The translations under genes and the position numbers were made by a program. The notes beneath the pieces were generated by a model. The model saw only the letters and a list, made by a program, of their open reading frames with translations, made no database searches and had not been told where the DNA came from. Positions 8,940 through 20,303 of a stretch of DNA of 33,926 bases are shown here, piece after piece. The stretch comes from Haplomitrium mnioides. Its lineage: Eukaryota > Marchantiophyta > Haplomitriopsida > Calobryales. Numbering within the stretch: the stretch's first letter is position 1; each line of letters starts with the position of its first letter. The stretch spans positions 1 to 33,926 of the forward strand of contig JBNGIS010006398.1 in the NCBI GenBank assembly GCA_049999725.1, in the 5' to 3' direction.

Positions 8940-11900
8940 TGTCGCTCCCCTATTCCAGGCCTTAACCTTCTCAGTCACCTCTTTGGAGGCAGGAGAGGAC
9001 AGGTTACGGGCTTCAGGTCCTTTTCTGAGATGGCCCCTTACCAGTTATTGTTTTCAGGCCTTAAGAGCTTTCCCCTTCCTTACAGACCTTATGTTCACCA
9101 CTCACTCTTCTTATGTTTACACTCAACTCATTCATTCAGAACCCAATCCACATTCATCATGCCCATCATTCGTGTGATTCTTTCCATGTATTCCAAAGGT
9201 CCAACTCTAGGACCCTGCCACCTTATTTGTGCTTGAGGCATAATAGGTGTTGGTGACCTGCACCACTTGAACAATACAACAAGGCTAGACTCCCCCTCTC
9301 AGGGTTGTTTTAGAGCTGAAATAGATTATCCTAACTATCCTAATGTGATCTACTTCCTAACTATGCAACCAGATCAAGAACAAAGAGCATTCACCCCCAG
9401 GATACCAGAACTGTGTCGAGGGATTGGACTCCCCCTCCAACACTGTTCCGAGGGTCTGCTCAACTATCCTGATGCCTTCTAATCTAATAAGTCACTAGGA
9501 CACAATGCAAGAAGTAGATCTAGCTACACAGATATAGACAAACGATTTGTACACTATATGCAAGAGAAAACAGAGTCCTTGAAGGCCCTATGGATTTCTA
9601 CAAATTGATACTTCCCTTATGAGTCTTGCTGCCTTACAACCTGCAGCCCTACAGCCCAACAACCCACACACCCTCCTCTCCAAATAGTTTTTTTTAACTT
9701 CCCTCGTAAGAAGCCCTGCTTTTACTTCCTCAGGCTAGGAAGAGAGTTTCTTTGACTTCCACCTTTGGAAGACAACTTTCCCAACTGAAGGTAGCTCACT
9801 CCACCCACGAGCCTTGACGGGTCTTACTACACAGTGCACCAGCACTAACGCCGCCCCCCCCTCCCCCCCTCAACTCCACTTAGGAATTACACCAGAGTGT
9901 ACTCCAAACACTCCGGGCTGATGCTTACGCACAAGGAATGGCAGAGACAACCCCAAGCTCCTCACTTGGCAGCCTCTCCCGAAGTCATAACTTGGACTCC
10001 CACTCCAACCACTCCTCGTTGCAATTTTCTTGTCCCTAGATCATGATGCTCCTACATAGAGAATGTAGAGATAACCCCAAGTCCTCCCCTGGTGTCCTCT
10101 CCCAAAGTCTTAGCCGACCAAAATTTCTTCGAGACCCCGTAGCAGTCCCCCTCCGCTCTAGTCCACCGGCAAGGATGAGGTCACCTGGATCGCTCGAGCA
10201 TCCAGAGCTCCTCACTCTGCAATCCTCGGCGCCCCTCTAGTCCTCCTCTGAATCCCCTTGGCCCCCTGGAGCTAGTGCCTCTGCTTCACGTGGTCTTCTC
10301 ATTGAATTCTCACTCCAGCCCCCCCACGTTGTGATTCCCCTTCGTGTGCAGTCGCTTCGTGCCTTGAGATGGCATGTGCATCAACCCGAAAGAATTCGAA
10401 GGTCATCGATGTATACCCCCTTGCGAGCGCTGAACTCGTGAGCCCGATTCCAAGAAAGGTCGTTAATCCCGTTGGCTCTCAAGAGCTGGGTGGTGACGAC
10501 ACGTGGCGCTTTGCTAGTTAATCCTGTTAAAATCGACAAGGAGAGCGCGCCGCGTGTCCCGTGATGATGAAAGTACAACGGTAACATCAACGGGGAGTTT
10601 GAGGAATCTTGCGATTGAGATTTTGTAGATTCCCGCGGCTAGGTCTGAAGGGTTCTTGGGAACAGAGTTCCGAAGTGCCCCGCGGAGCCCAGTCCACGGA
10701 ATCTCCAAGCATTCTCCTGCATATCCCAGGTCACCCTCCTCGCGCCATGTCACCTACTGCACCGCCGTCCAGCGCCGCCTCGGAAGGGGGCAGGCTGACC
10801 GTCGCGTTGACTCTCCCTTCCGTGGTTGACCCGCTCTTTGCCCAAGGTCCGAGGAGCCCTTCTCTTGCTGTCGCGTGTTCCGTGAGCTACTGCGGGGTCC
10901 CTGGAGTCGCCACATCCTCCGAAGGGCGTCGTCTGACGCCGCCCCGCAAAGGGGTAGGCGGACCGTCGGTTGTTCTCCTTCCGAGGTTGACCCACGGAAC
11001 CCCCTCATTGGTCCACGTTATCCGAGGCCCTCCGCGGACTCCCTGCACTTTCCAAGTAAGAACTTGTGCCGATTGTCGTTGTTTCATCCTTCTCTCGAGA
11101 TAAGAACTATGTGTGCGCCTGAGGCTCCCTTCGTTATCTTTTCGAAAAGCTCGATATAGGAACTACAAGGCTTTTTGTCCCTCTGTCAAACTTTCAGAGG
11201 GTGCGGTTGGACCCCGTTGAACGTTCGCCTTTGGTCATGTCGAAGCTGCGTTGAATCACCCTTTTGGTGCTTGCTTGCTCCTCCGTCGGTCGCACCTGCA
11301 TTAAATCCCCTTTCCGGCTCAGCCTTCTTCCCGTTGGGCGATTGGTGATGGATCACTCTTTTGGCTTCATCGGAACTCCCCTTCTTGGATCTCCGATAGA
11401 TCACTATTACAGCACCCTTCTGTTCTCCTTCGACCAGGCCCTCGATATGTCGCTGCTTCGGGCCCTCTTCCTTGCTTCCCTGTTGGATTCCTCACAGATC
11501 CCTCTTAACCGGGGTCCCCACATCGTAAGACGGATCGAAACCCCGCTAAGTGGGCTCCCCACTTAGGGAGGTGCCTTTCTGTAGAATCACAGGCCTCCTG
11601 GTGCCGCCACGTCGTCCGTGGAATCCCGCGAAGTGCTCCGGAGGCGCCACGTTTCCATGAAACCTCGTAGGGCCTTCCGAGGACTCCACACTTCCGCCAG
11701 GGTTTGCGGACTCGAATGGAAGAGTTTGATCAGTCCTTGCAGGGCGCGCTTTTGCTTGCGGGATCAAGGTGTCCCTCTTCCCTGGCCTTGCTCGCCCTCA
11801 TGACGATCTCACCTTCTCATTTTTCCTCCTTGACCCTTGCTTTCCGATTTGTGGCAGCTGCAGGACCCCCGCAATCTGCTTTTCTTCGGAGTGCCTTCGG

Positions 11901-12255
11901 ATTTCGTTGTTGTGGATCCGTTCTTCTTCCTCTTGTGATTGCTTCGCCATAGGTGACCGCTCTCTTCCTTTTCCCCAGGCTCCGATTCCCGCATTCCCTC
12001 TCACATGTAGGCCCTCATTGGCCTACTTCGAACATTGAAAGGTGGCCCCTCCTCTAGCTGGTGATCCTGGTTCCTTCCTCCTCTCTTCCGCCATGATCAT
12101 GTTTCCCTCCCAGGACTCATGCGCCTTGCTCTTAGTAGTTGTTTGAAGGTACTTCGTGGCTCTTGAGAGGCCCTCACACTTGCCAAGGGTTATTGTATCG
12201 CTGATGCTTCTGATTTCGTGAATTCTGCTTAAGTGCTCCAAAGCACCGGCTGACA
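8940..12255 (-). repeat. 3' LTR of element 2 (3316 bp)
   Basis: The edges are TGTCGCTCCC (8940) and CTGACA (12255). It shares with 15218-18509 variants that element 1's LTRs lack, for example the stretch following the GGTAGGCGGACCGTCG motif near 10960. It contains a C-rich run (about 9851-9868), a 124-bp-period duplication (9951 and 10075) and the palindrome at 11547-11565. Confidence 0.92.
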
Positions 12256-12270
12256 TAACTCCCCCTTCAA
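12256..12270 (-). other. Polypurine tract of element 2
   Basis: On the minus strand TTGAAGGGGGAGTTA sits directly beside the 3' LTR start. It is identical to the tract of element 1. Confidence 0.87.
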
Positions 12271-12649
12271 GTGTGATACGTCCCCGCGAACACACTTCTT
12301 CTCCCTCAAATTTTTAGTGCCTCTGCCGCTGGTCGCTAGCTCGACTATGTATCTCTTGCAGAACAGCCCCACGAAACACCCTCCCCCTCCCACAAAACAC
12401 ACACTCACGCACACACACACACAACTTACTTGCGGGTGTTGGGCGCTCTTGATGAGGTCATAGTTGTGCTTTCGTTTTTCTCTTGATCCTCATGCCTCTT
12501 CCATTTGTCGAAGTGCCCCCTGATGTCCCCACCCTTGGCTGCATCTGCCGCTGATTTCCACTAGTGCTCTGGTCCGTCGTAGATGGATCGTTCATTTTGG
12601 TTGACAAACACCACACCCTCCTCCAACAAATCTTCCTATGTTGCTTCAC
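12271..12649 (-). other. 3' untranslated internal region of element 2
   Basis: Noncoding segment between the stop of the protease frame and the polypurine tract. It has a CA/GT-rich repeat at about 12395-12422, matching 1541-1575 of element 1. Confidence 0.6.
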
Positions 12650-15009
12650 TCACCAATTGCACCTAGAGTGGTACTCCGAATTGTCCTCTTCCTCGGACCA
12701 CTCACTGTCGTACTTTGCCTCATGCTGCGTTTCCCCCAAGTGAGGAACTGAACCATAGTGCACCGTCGTTTTGTCGGGGCCGAACACCAATGTGGAGTTC
12801 CCCCAGTTGTACATTACTCTGGCCCCATACAGCCATGGCCTTCCTATCAACATCGGGTAAGGAGAAGCTCTGGCGGGTCCCATTACCAGATAATTCAATT
12901 TGAACTCTTTTCCCCCTATGAAGGTTGGAATTTGAAGAAGAGAGCCTAGTGGCTTTACTCGTGACCCATCCGCTAGCCTCATGATCCTGGTTGTAGGTTG
13001 GAATTCCGTGAATCCCAGCTTGTGTGTTGTCTCCTCCACCATAATGTTGACTCCTACCCCTCCATCTACGAGCACTAAAGATAGTGTGCACACTGCGATC
13101 TGGATGTCAATCTCCGAGGCTCCCTTGTCTTCACAGATTAGTTGTAGGTCTGCTAGAGCTCCCACCTTGGGCAGCCTCTTCCTCCTCTTCGCCCCCATCA
13201 ACACTTCACGGAGTTGTCTCCGATACAAAGGGCTATCCTTGATTAGTTGTCCCATTGTGGCAGTGACAGGGCAATTTTGTACGTCCGCTTGAAGGCTGTA
13301 GGGGTTGGGCTTCGCCCCCTCTTCCGCAACTACAACCTTCTCTTGGACTCCCCCTTGCTGCTTTCGGACCTCCTTGAGGGTCTCTTCGGCGGCACGCTCC
13401 TCTTCTAGAGCCTCCAAAGCCACCAATTGCTTTTTCACCTGGTCCTGCTGCTTGCGGTAGAACCATTTGGGATTATCCCTCCGATAATCCGAATCAACTC
13501 GAGGCAAGGCCGCTCGAGCCACTTTCTTCTCAGCCCTGCGCTCGGACTTCCTCTGGCTTCTCCCTTTGGTCGTCGCCCCTACCCGGGTCACCACTCGGAA
13601 ACAATCATCAGAAGTTGGAGTCTCCCAGCCTGGCAATCCAGCTTCCTCCTCCATCTCCAATGAGATCAGATTGACAGTTGAGGGGGGAGGAGGATTTGTG
13701 ATGGGCCCTGGAGGAACATTGGGTCTTCGGTTCAAACAATTCACCGCCACATGCCCCTCCGTTTTGCATTGGACACACAAGAGAGGTGGTTGACTATAAC
13801 CGCTCTTTCGCGGCTCCGGACAACTTGATGAAATGTGGCCAGGCTGGCCACAATTCCAACAGACCATGATGGTGGTCCTAAGTGGCCGTGAGGCAGCCCA
13901 CTGATTTACCGGTCCTGCATTCCCTCTTGCAAACCTGCTCTGAATTGTTCAAGGTCCCCCACTGATCTGATATACTACGTCTGGGGCCTCCTCCAGGACA
14001 TACTCCACTTCCTCCTTGATGTACTCTGGTGCTTCTTCCCTCACATAGTGCATAGTGTTGGTGTCGTTTGGACATTCCTAGGGGGAATGTCCGTGCTACT
14101 TACACCAGACACCAACTCTTCTGGTTGGCAGTGGCCTGCCCTCCGGCTTAATTCCTGCTAAGAGTATGTTCATCGCCTCCATCTTGGCGCTCAGCTCCTC
14201 AATTCGATCCCTCCCCTTGGCTTCCTGCTTGCCTCGGGTTCAGGTTCAGCTTTCTTGTATCTTCCTTTGCTGGCTCCCTTGCGATGACTACTCTCCTTGG
14301 CCTGCTTCTTCTTCTTCAGTTCATTCTTCTTCTTTTTCTTTCTAAATGATCGGTCCTCCTCTGAGCTGCTGCTGCTTGACTCATTCTCGCTTTCTGAGGA
14401 GGACTTGGAACTCTGATCCGTCTCCTCGTCACTGTCTGAGGTGTCTGAAGAATCGTCAGAGTCATACTTGGACCTTGCCTTCCTCCGGGAACTGGTGGTA
14501 GCAGCCTTCACATGGGATTTGGCTCCATTGACTACCTTATCGAGAGTCTGTGGATCCGTTTGGCGCACCCAGGTCCCAATTCCTCTGGGGAGCGCTGCCA
14601 AGAACCACGCTATAAGCATTCCATCAGTGGCTGGAGGGTTCAGCTTCCTCACCACCTTCTTGAAACGTTGAAAGAAGCTCCTCACAGACTCCTTCTTCTT
14701 CATCCTGAGCTGATCCATCTTGATCAGTGCCTCAGTTTCTTCCCCAATCCCATGGAACTCCGCTATGAAGGACGCCTTGAATGCATGCTAGTCCTTCTTG
14801 ACATTGTATGGCAGGTCTTTGTACCAGGGCTGGGCTTCTCCCTTTAGCATTGCTGGTAGGATTCCAATCTTAACATGGGCTTCCCCATTTGCTGCTGCAG
14901 TGTTCTCAAGGTCATCTAGCCATGCATCTGGGTCATCCTTTGGGCGTCCCTTGAAGAACTTGTATTTGAATCTCCTCCGAAGCCCAGAAGGTGGTACAGG
15001 GTTGGCCAT
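12650..15009 (-). pseudogene. gag-pro: Retrotransposon gag-protease polyprotein, copy 2 (nearly open in its C-terminal half)
   Basis: The start at 15009 (MANPVPPSG) is chosen because copy 1 keeps it; an in-frame ATG at 15060 is not shared. The Gag core (QPWYKDLP near 14815, then RKLNPPATDGMLIAWF) is broken by a stop near 14790. Acidic serine-rich and lysine-rich stretches follow (about 14270-14460). Zinc knuckle 1 (about 14070-14110) is ruined by a short deletion and CAG-to-TAG stops; knuckles 2 and 3 (about 13740-13862) are intact. A TGA sits where copy 1 has Arg (about 13940). From 13867 to 12650 a 405-codon frame stays open: knuckles, a charged helical linker of about 150 residues, then a retropepsin-like domain with DGG (Asp codon 13064-13066), a GGKEFKLNYLVM segment and PMLIGRPWL. 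The frame ends in an acidic tail and has no RT downstream. This copy best shows the intended domain order. Confidence 0.87.
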
Positions 15010-15217
15010 CCCTACACTGGCCACTGCCACTTCCAACCAGAAATTTCTTCTTTCCGTCACTCTTCCTTAATAGGCTCAACCCCCCAGTTGCTCTATTTCT
15101 CAGGAGTGGCTTTCTCACCACTTGACTTGAGTCTCTTGTACACACAGTGGTCTCTCTGGTTCAGGTTGGTCTCAGGTTTTCCAAACCTTTGGCCCTCCTT
15201 TTAGCGTCAAAAATTCA
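15010..15217 (-). promoter_or_regulatory. 5' leader of element 2 with degraded primer-binding site
   Basis: The leader is 208 bp, as in element 1. The primer site position reads TTGACGCTAA on the minus strand where element 1 has TTGGCGCTAG, so the TGG needed to pair with tRNA CCA has become TGA. Confidence 0.6.
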
Positions 15218-18200
15218 TGTCGCTCCTCTATTCCAAGCGTTAACCTTCTCAGTCACCTCTTTGGAGGCAAGAGAGGATAGGTTACGGGCTTTCAGGTCCT
15301 TTTCTGAGATGACCCCTTACCAGTTATCATTTTCATGCCTTAAAGGCTTTCCCCTTCCTTACAGACCTTATGTTCACCACTCACTCTTCTTATGTTTGCA
15401 CTCAACTCATTCATTCAGAACCTAGTCCACATTCATCACACCCAGCATTCGTGTAATTCTTTCCATGTATTCCAAAGGTCCAACCCTGGGACCCTGCCAC
15501 CTTATTTGTGCTTGGGGCATAATAGGTGTTGGTGATCTACACCACTTGAACAATACAACAAGGCTGGACTCCCCCTCTCAGGGTTGTCTCAGAGCTGAAA
15601 TAGATTATCATAACTATCCTAATGTGATCTACTTCCTAACTATGCAACCGGATTAGGAATAGAGAGCATTCACCTCCAGGATACCAGAACTGTGTTGAGG
15701 GATTGGACTCCCCCTCCAAGACTATTCCCAGGGTCTACTCAATTATCCCGATGCCTTCTAATCTAATAAGTCACTAGGACACAATGCAGGAAGGAGATCT
15801 AGCTATACAGATATAGACAAACAATTTATACACTATATGCAACAGAAAATAGAGTCCTTGAAGGCCCCCTGGATTTCTACAAATTGATACTTCCCTTATG
15901 AGTACTGCTGACTTATAACTTGTAGCCCAACAACCCACACACCCTCTTCTCCAAATAGTTTTTTTAACTTCCCTCGCGAGAAGCCATGCTCTTACTTCCT
16001 CAGGCTAGGAAGAGAGTTTCTTTGACTTCCACCTCTGGAAGACAGCTTTCCCAGCTGCAGGTAGCTCACTCCACCCCCGAGCCTCGACGGGTCTTACTAC
16101 GCAGTGCACCGACACTAACGCAGCCCCATCCCCCCTCTCAGCTCCACTTAGGAATTACACCAGAGTGTACTCTGAACACTCTAGGCTGATGCTTACGCAC
16201 AAGGAATGGCAGAGACAACCCCAAGCTCCTCACTTGGCAGCCTCTCCCAAAGTTATAACTTGGACTCCCACTTCAGCCGCCTCTCGTTGTGATTTCCTTG
16301 TCCTCAGATCGTGATGCTCGTACATAGAGAATGCAGAGACAACCCCAAGTCCTCCCCTGGTGTCCTCTCCCGAAGTCTTAGCTAGCCAGAACTCCTTTGA
16401 GGCCCCGTAGCGGTCCCTCTCTGCTCTGGTCCACCGGCAAGAATGAGGTCACATGGATCGCCCGAGCATCCAGAGCTCCTCACTCTGCAATCCTCGACGC
16501 CTCTCCAGTCCTCCTCTGAATCCCCTTGGCCTCTTGGAGCTAGTGCCTCTGCTTCACATAGTCTTCTTACTGAATTCTCACTCCATCCTCCTCTGGTTGT
16601 GATTCCCCTTCGCATGCAGTCGCCTCGCGCCCTGAGATTGCCTGTGCATCAACCCGAAAGAATTCAAAGGTCGTCGATGTATACCCCCTTACGAGCACTA
16701 AACTCGTGAGTCCGGTCCCAAGAAAGGTCGCTAATCCCGTTGGCTGCTTGGAGCTGGGTGGTGACAACGCATGGTGCTTTGCTAGTTAATCCCGTTAAAA
16801 CCAACAAGAAAGTTTATGATGATGAAAGTACAACAGTAACATCAACGGGGAGTCCGAGGAATCTTGCGACTGAGATTTCGTAGATTCCCTCGGTTAAGTC
16901 CGAAGGGTTCTTTGGAACAGAGTTCCGAAGTGCCCTACGGAACCCAGTCTACGGAATCTCCAAATATTCCCTCGAAGATCCCAAGTCACCCTCCTCGCGC
17001 CACGTCACCTGCTGCACCGCCGTCCGACGCCACCCTGCAAGGGGGTAGGCTGACCGTCGCGCTGACTCTCCCTTCCGTGGTTGACCCGCTCTTTGCCCGA
17101 AGTCCAATGAGTCCTTCTCTTGCTACCGCGTGTCTCGTGAGCTGTTGCGGGGTCCTTAGAGTCGTCACGTCCTCTGAAAGGCGTCGTCTGATGCCGCCTC
17201 ACAAAGGGGTAGGTGGACCGTCGACTGTTCTCCTTCCAAGGTTGACCCACAGAACCCCCTCATTGGTCCACGTTATCTGAGGCCCTCCGCAGACTCTCTG
17301 CGCTTGCCGAGTAAGAACTTGTGCCGATTGTCGCTGTTTCGTCCTTCCCTCGAGATAAGAACTATGCGTGCGCCTGAGGCTCCCTTTGTTATCTTTTTTG
17401 AAAGCTCGATATAGGAACTACAAGACCTTTTGTCCCTCTATCAAACTTTTAGAGGCTACGGTTGGACCCTGTTGAACCTTCGCTCTTGGTCATATCAAAG
17501 CTGCGCTGAATCACCCTTTCGGCACCTGCTTTCTCCTCCGTCGGTCGGACTTGCGTTAAATCCCCTTTTCGGCTCAGTCTTCTTCACGTTGGGCGGTTGG
17601 TGATGGATCACCCTTTTGACTTCATCGGAAGTCCCTTTCTCGGATCTCTAATAGATCACCATTACGGCACCCTTCCGTTCTCCTTCGGCCAAACCTTCGA
17701 TATGTCACTGCTTCGGGCCCTCTTCCTTGCTCCCCTGTTGAATTCCTCGTGGATCCCTCTTAACTAGGGTCTCCATGTCGTAAGACGGATCGGAACCCCG
17801 CTAAGTGGGCTCCCTACTTAGGGAGGCATCTTTCCATAGAATCATGGGCCTCCTGGTGCTGCCACATCATCCGTGGAATCCCGCAAAGTGCTCCGGAGAC
17901 GCTACGTTTCCGTGAAACCTCGCGGGGCCTTCCAAGGACTCCACACTTCCGCCAGGGTTTGCGGACTCAAATGGAAGAGTTCGATCGGTCCTTGCAGGGC
18001 GTGTTCCTGCTTGCGAGATCGAGGTGTCCCTCTTCCCTAGCCTTGCTCACCCTCGTGACGATCTCACCTTCTCATTTTCCTCCTTGACCCTTGCTTCCCG
18101 ATTTGTGGCCACTGCAGGATCCCCGCGATCTGCTTTTCTTTGGAGTGCCTTCGGATTTTGTTGTTGTGGATCCGTTCTTCTTCCTCCTGCGATTGCTTCG

Positions 18201-18509
18201 CCATAGGTGACCGCTCTCTTCCTTTTCTCCAGGCTCCGATTCCCGCATTCCCTCTCACACGCGAGCCCTCATTGGCCTGCTTCGAACATTGAAAGGTGGC
18301 CCCTCCTCTAGCTGGCGATCCTGGTTCCTTCCTCCTCTCTTCCGCTATGATCTTGTTTCCCTCTCAGGACTCATGCGCCCTACTCTTAGTAGCTATTTGA
18401 GGGTACTTCGTGGCTCCTGAGAGGCCCTCATACTTGCCAAGGGTTATTGTGTCGCTGGTGCTTCTGATTTCATGAATTCTACTTGAGTGCTCCAAAGCAC
18501 TGGCTGACA
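15218..18509 (-). repeat. 5' LTR of element 2 (3292 bp)
   Basis: The edges are TGTCGCTCCT (15218) and CTGACA (18509), with GCTGC following. It has full-length similarity to 8940-12255. The palindrome at 17802-17820 carries one arm mismatch. No conserved long reading frame survives. Confidence 0.92.
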
Positions 18510-18514
18510 GCTGC
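18510..18514. repeat. Target-site duplication of element 2, right copy
   Basis: GCTGC matches 8935-8939 exactly and lies immediately outside the 5' LTR. Confidence 0.92.
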
Positions 18515-20303
18515 AAGGGAGTGATTGGCCAACGAAATTTGTGCTGTAATTGGAAGGAATTGATAATTTTAAAGGAATAAGAAAGAATTGGAAGCAGCGG
18601 AAGGAAGTTCCGAAGTGGAGTCCGTGGTCCGAAGAAGGCTTCAGAAAGTCACCTTCCTATGTGGGGAACCCCAGTTAAGGGGGTTTCGATTTGTTTTCTG
18701 AGGTGGGACACCCCAGTTAAGAGGGTTTACGTTGAGTTTCCGTGTGGGGATCCGAAGTGGAGTCCCTGGTTAAAATGGTTCCGATCGGGATTACGAAGTG
18801 GGGAGCACCGATTAGGAAGGTTGCTTTCCGAGGAGATTAACGGAAGGATAATGGGTGAAATGACAACTTATCGGTGTTTTACACAAAAAGGAGAGGTGTG
18901 TGAGGAGAGAAGTTAAATGGCGAATCAGTGATTTATTATGGTTTCAGTGAGGAAGTCGAACCGAAAGTTCAAAAGTTTGAAAGGTCGAAACATATGCTTG
19001 ATGGAATTTGAAAAGTTCGAATTGAAGGAAGGATAAACAAAAGAGTAGTGAAAGTTTGAAAATTAGTATAATAACAATCGTTAGTAATTTGTTCTTATGG
19101 CAAGCAAAGTCTGTGTAAGTTCGTAAAAGAGTGTTATTTAGTTTAAAAATGACATGTGAGTTGTTAGTTCTTATTTTAAACTTAGTATAAAGAAGTTAGC
19201 GTGTAGAGAAGCAAGTTAGTTTGAATTGGAATTAGAATGACTGTTATTGTTAGTTGAGTAGGACATGGGGTATAAGCCTGTTGGCGAGCTCTTGTTCTGT
19301 GGATTGTCTCATTGTACAGGTATGCTTCAAGTAAAAATGATGAGATTTGTGTCTATCTGGCCCTCTGCTCATAGTTGTTAATTGCAGATTCAAAACGAGC
19401 GGTTTGAGGAAGGAATAATGATTTGCGGTTAGAGTTGGTTGGTGAATGTTCTGCAGGTTTGCAATTGAAGAAAGCAGTCAGGTAGCATTAGAGGAGTGTA
19501 TGTCAGGAGTTGCTTGAGTGTGTCCTGCTGGTGGGTCTGCTGGTGGGCATGGGTTCTAAGTTCCAGATTGTGATTTGTGGGAGGTTCAGTGGCAAATCAA
19601 TTCTGCTTTAAGTTATGTTCTGTTCTGTGATTGTTAAATTTTTAAGGAGAGAACCTTTTGTGGTCAATTAGTCAATGGATGTTGGTTGGTGGGTTGCAGT
19701 AGAGCAAGGAGTGCTTAGATTTGTGTGTGCCTATGGAATAGATGGTCATTTCAACAAGCAAATAGAGTAGTGGGTGGTTGGAGAAACAACAGTTGGATGT
19801 GAGATCAGGAGGGTCATTCCATAGTTGAGTTCTCAGCATCAAGCTCTAGGATATATTGGGTTGGAGTGGCATGAGTATCTAGTTTGAGGGAAGTGAGGTG
19901 TTGTAATGAAGGTAGGCATTGGAGTGTTGGTTTGAGAGTTCCTAGCAAGTTGGGGAGCTGGTTTCTTATGAATTTCTCTAATTCAGCTTCTATTTAAAAT
20001 CACCATGTACAACAACTTTCTTATCCTGGAAGTGTCAGTCATGCAATTTGAGTAATTCTTGGCTTTTGTTCTATTATAGTAAGTAGTAGTAGTAGTTTAT
20101 GTGTTGGTTTTGTGGAGAAAGGTTGTCAGTCCTAGAGTGGAGAGAGGTACATCTCTGAACTGATAGAGTGCATTTTCAGAACTCTTTAAAGAATCTAGAA
20201 AGTCGATAAAAGTGAATTAAGAGCAGATTTCTATATAGATATTGCGTGGTTCAATCTCGGGTTGTTCTTTTCGGGGTTGGAGTGTCACTGCTGTGTTACG
20301 ACA
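18515..20303 (+). repeat. Older long LTR, plus strand, right part
   Basis: Continuation of 7644-8939 after element 2. It carries GTGGGGARCCC units (18655-18835) and GAAAGTTYGAA-like motifs (about 18960-19070) on the plus strand, then AT-richer DNA without recognisable genes and a short (TAG)n run near 20083. It appears to end at GTTACGACA (20303), where copia coding sequence begins at once. GACA is also the end of the element 1 and 2 LTRs. Removing element 2 leaves about 3.1 kb, near the LTR length of the family, with the left end still missing. A left-hand TAGCT duplication would lie outside the window. Confidence 0.55.
18655..18835 (+). repeat. Degenerate minisatellite of GTGGGGARCCC units, right block
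   Basis: Four or so units of about 40-50 bp carry GTGGGGAACCCC, GTGGGACACCCC, GTGGGGATCC and GTGGGGAGCACC cores, each followed by a TTAAG/TTAGG-like spacer and a TTYCGAT-like end. It is related to 7773-7895. Confidence 0.65.

Larger units (their letters stand above)
8940..18509 (-). mobile_element. Element 2: complete non-autonomous gag-protease LTR retrotransposon (9570 bp)
   Basis: On the minus strand: 5' LTR 15218-18509, leader with degraded primer site, broken gag-protease frame (15009-12650), polypurine tract 12256-12270, 3' LTR 8940-12255. Both LTRs start TGTCAG and end GACA, and the element is bounded by GCTGC duplications. The internal region is 2962 bp, less than one LTR, and has no RT, RNase H or integrase. 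In a by-eye comparison of about 190 bases around 10890 and 17145, the LTRs differ at very roughly one base in ten, mostly transitions, so insertion is not recent. It landed inside the older plus-strand LTR. Mobilisation must have used enzymes supplied in trans (inference). Confidence 0.93.

Noticed and set aside
1-18509. Tandem satellite or segmental duplication array
   Set aside because: The repeated blocks are fully explained as LTRs and internal regions of two elements with polypurine tracts and a target duplication.
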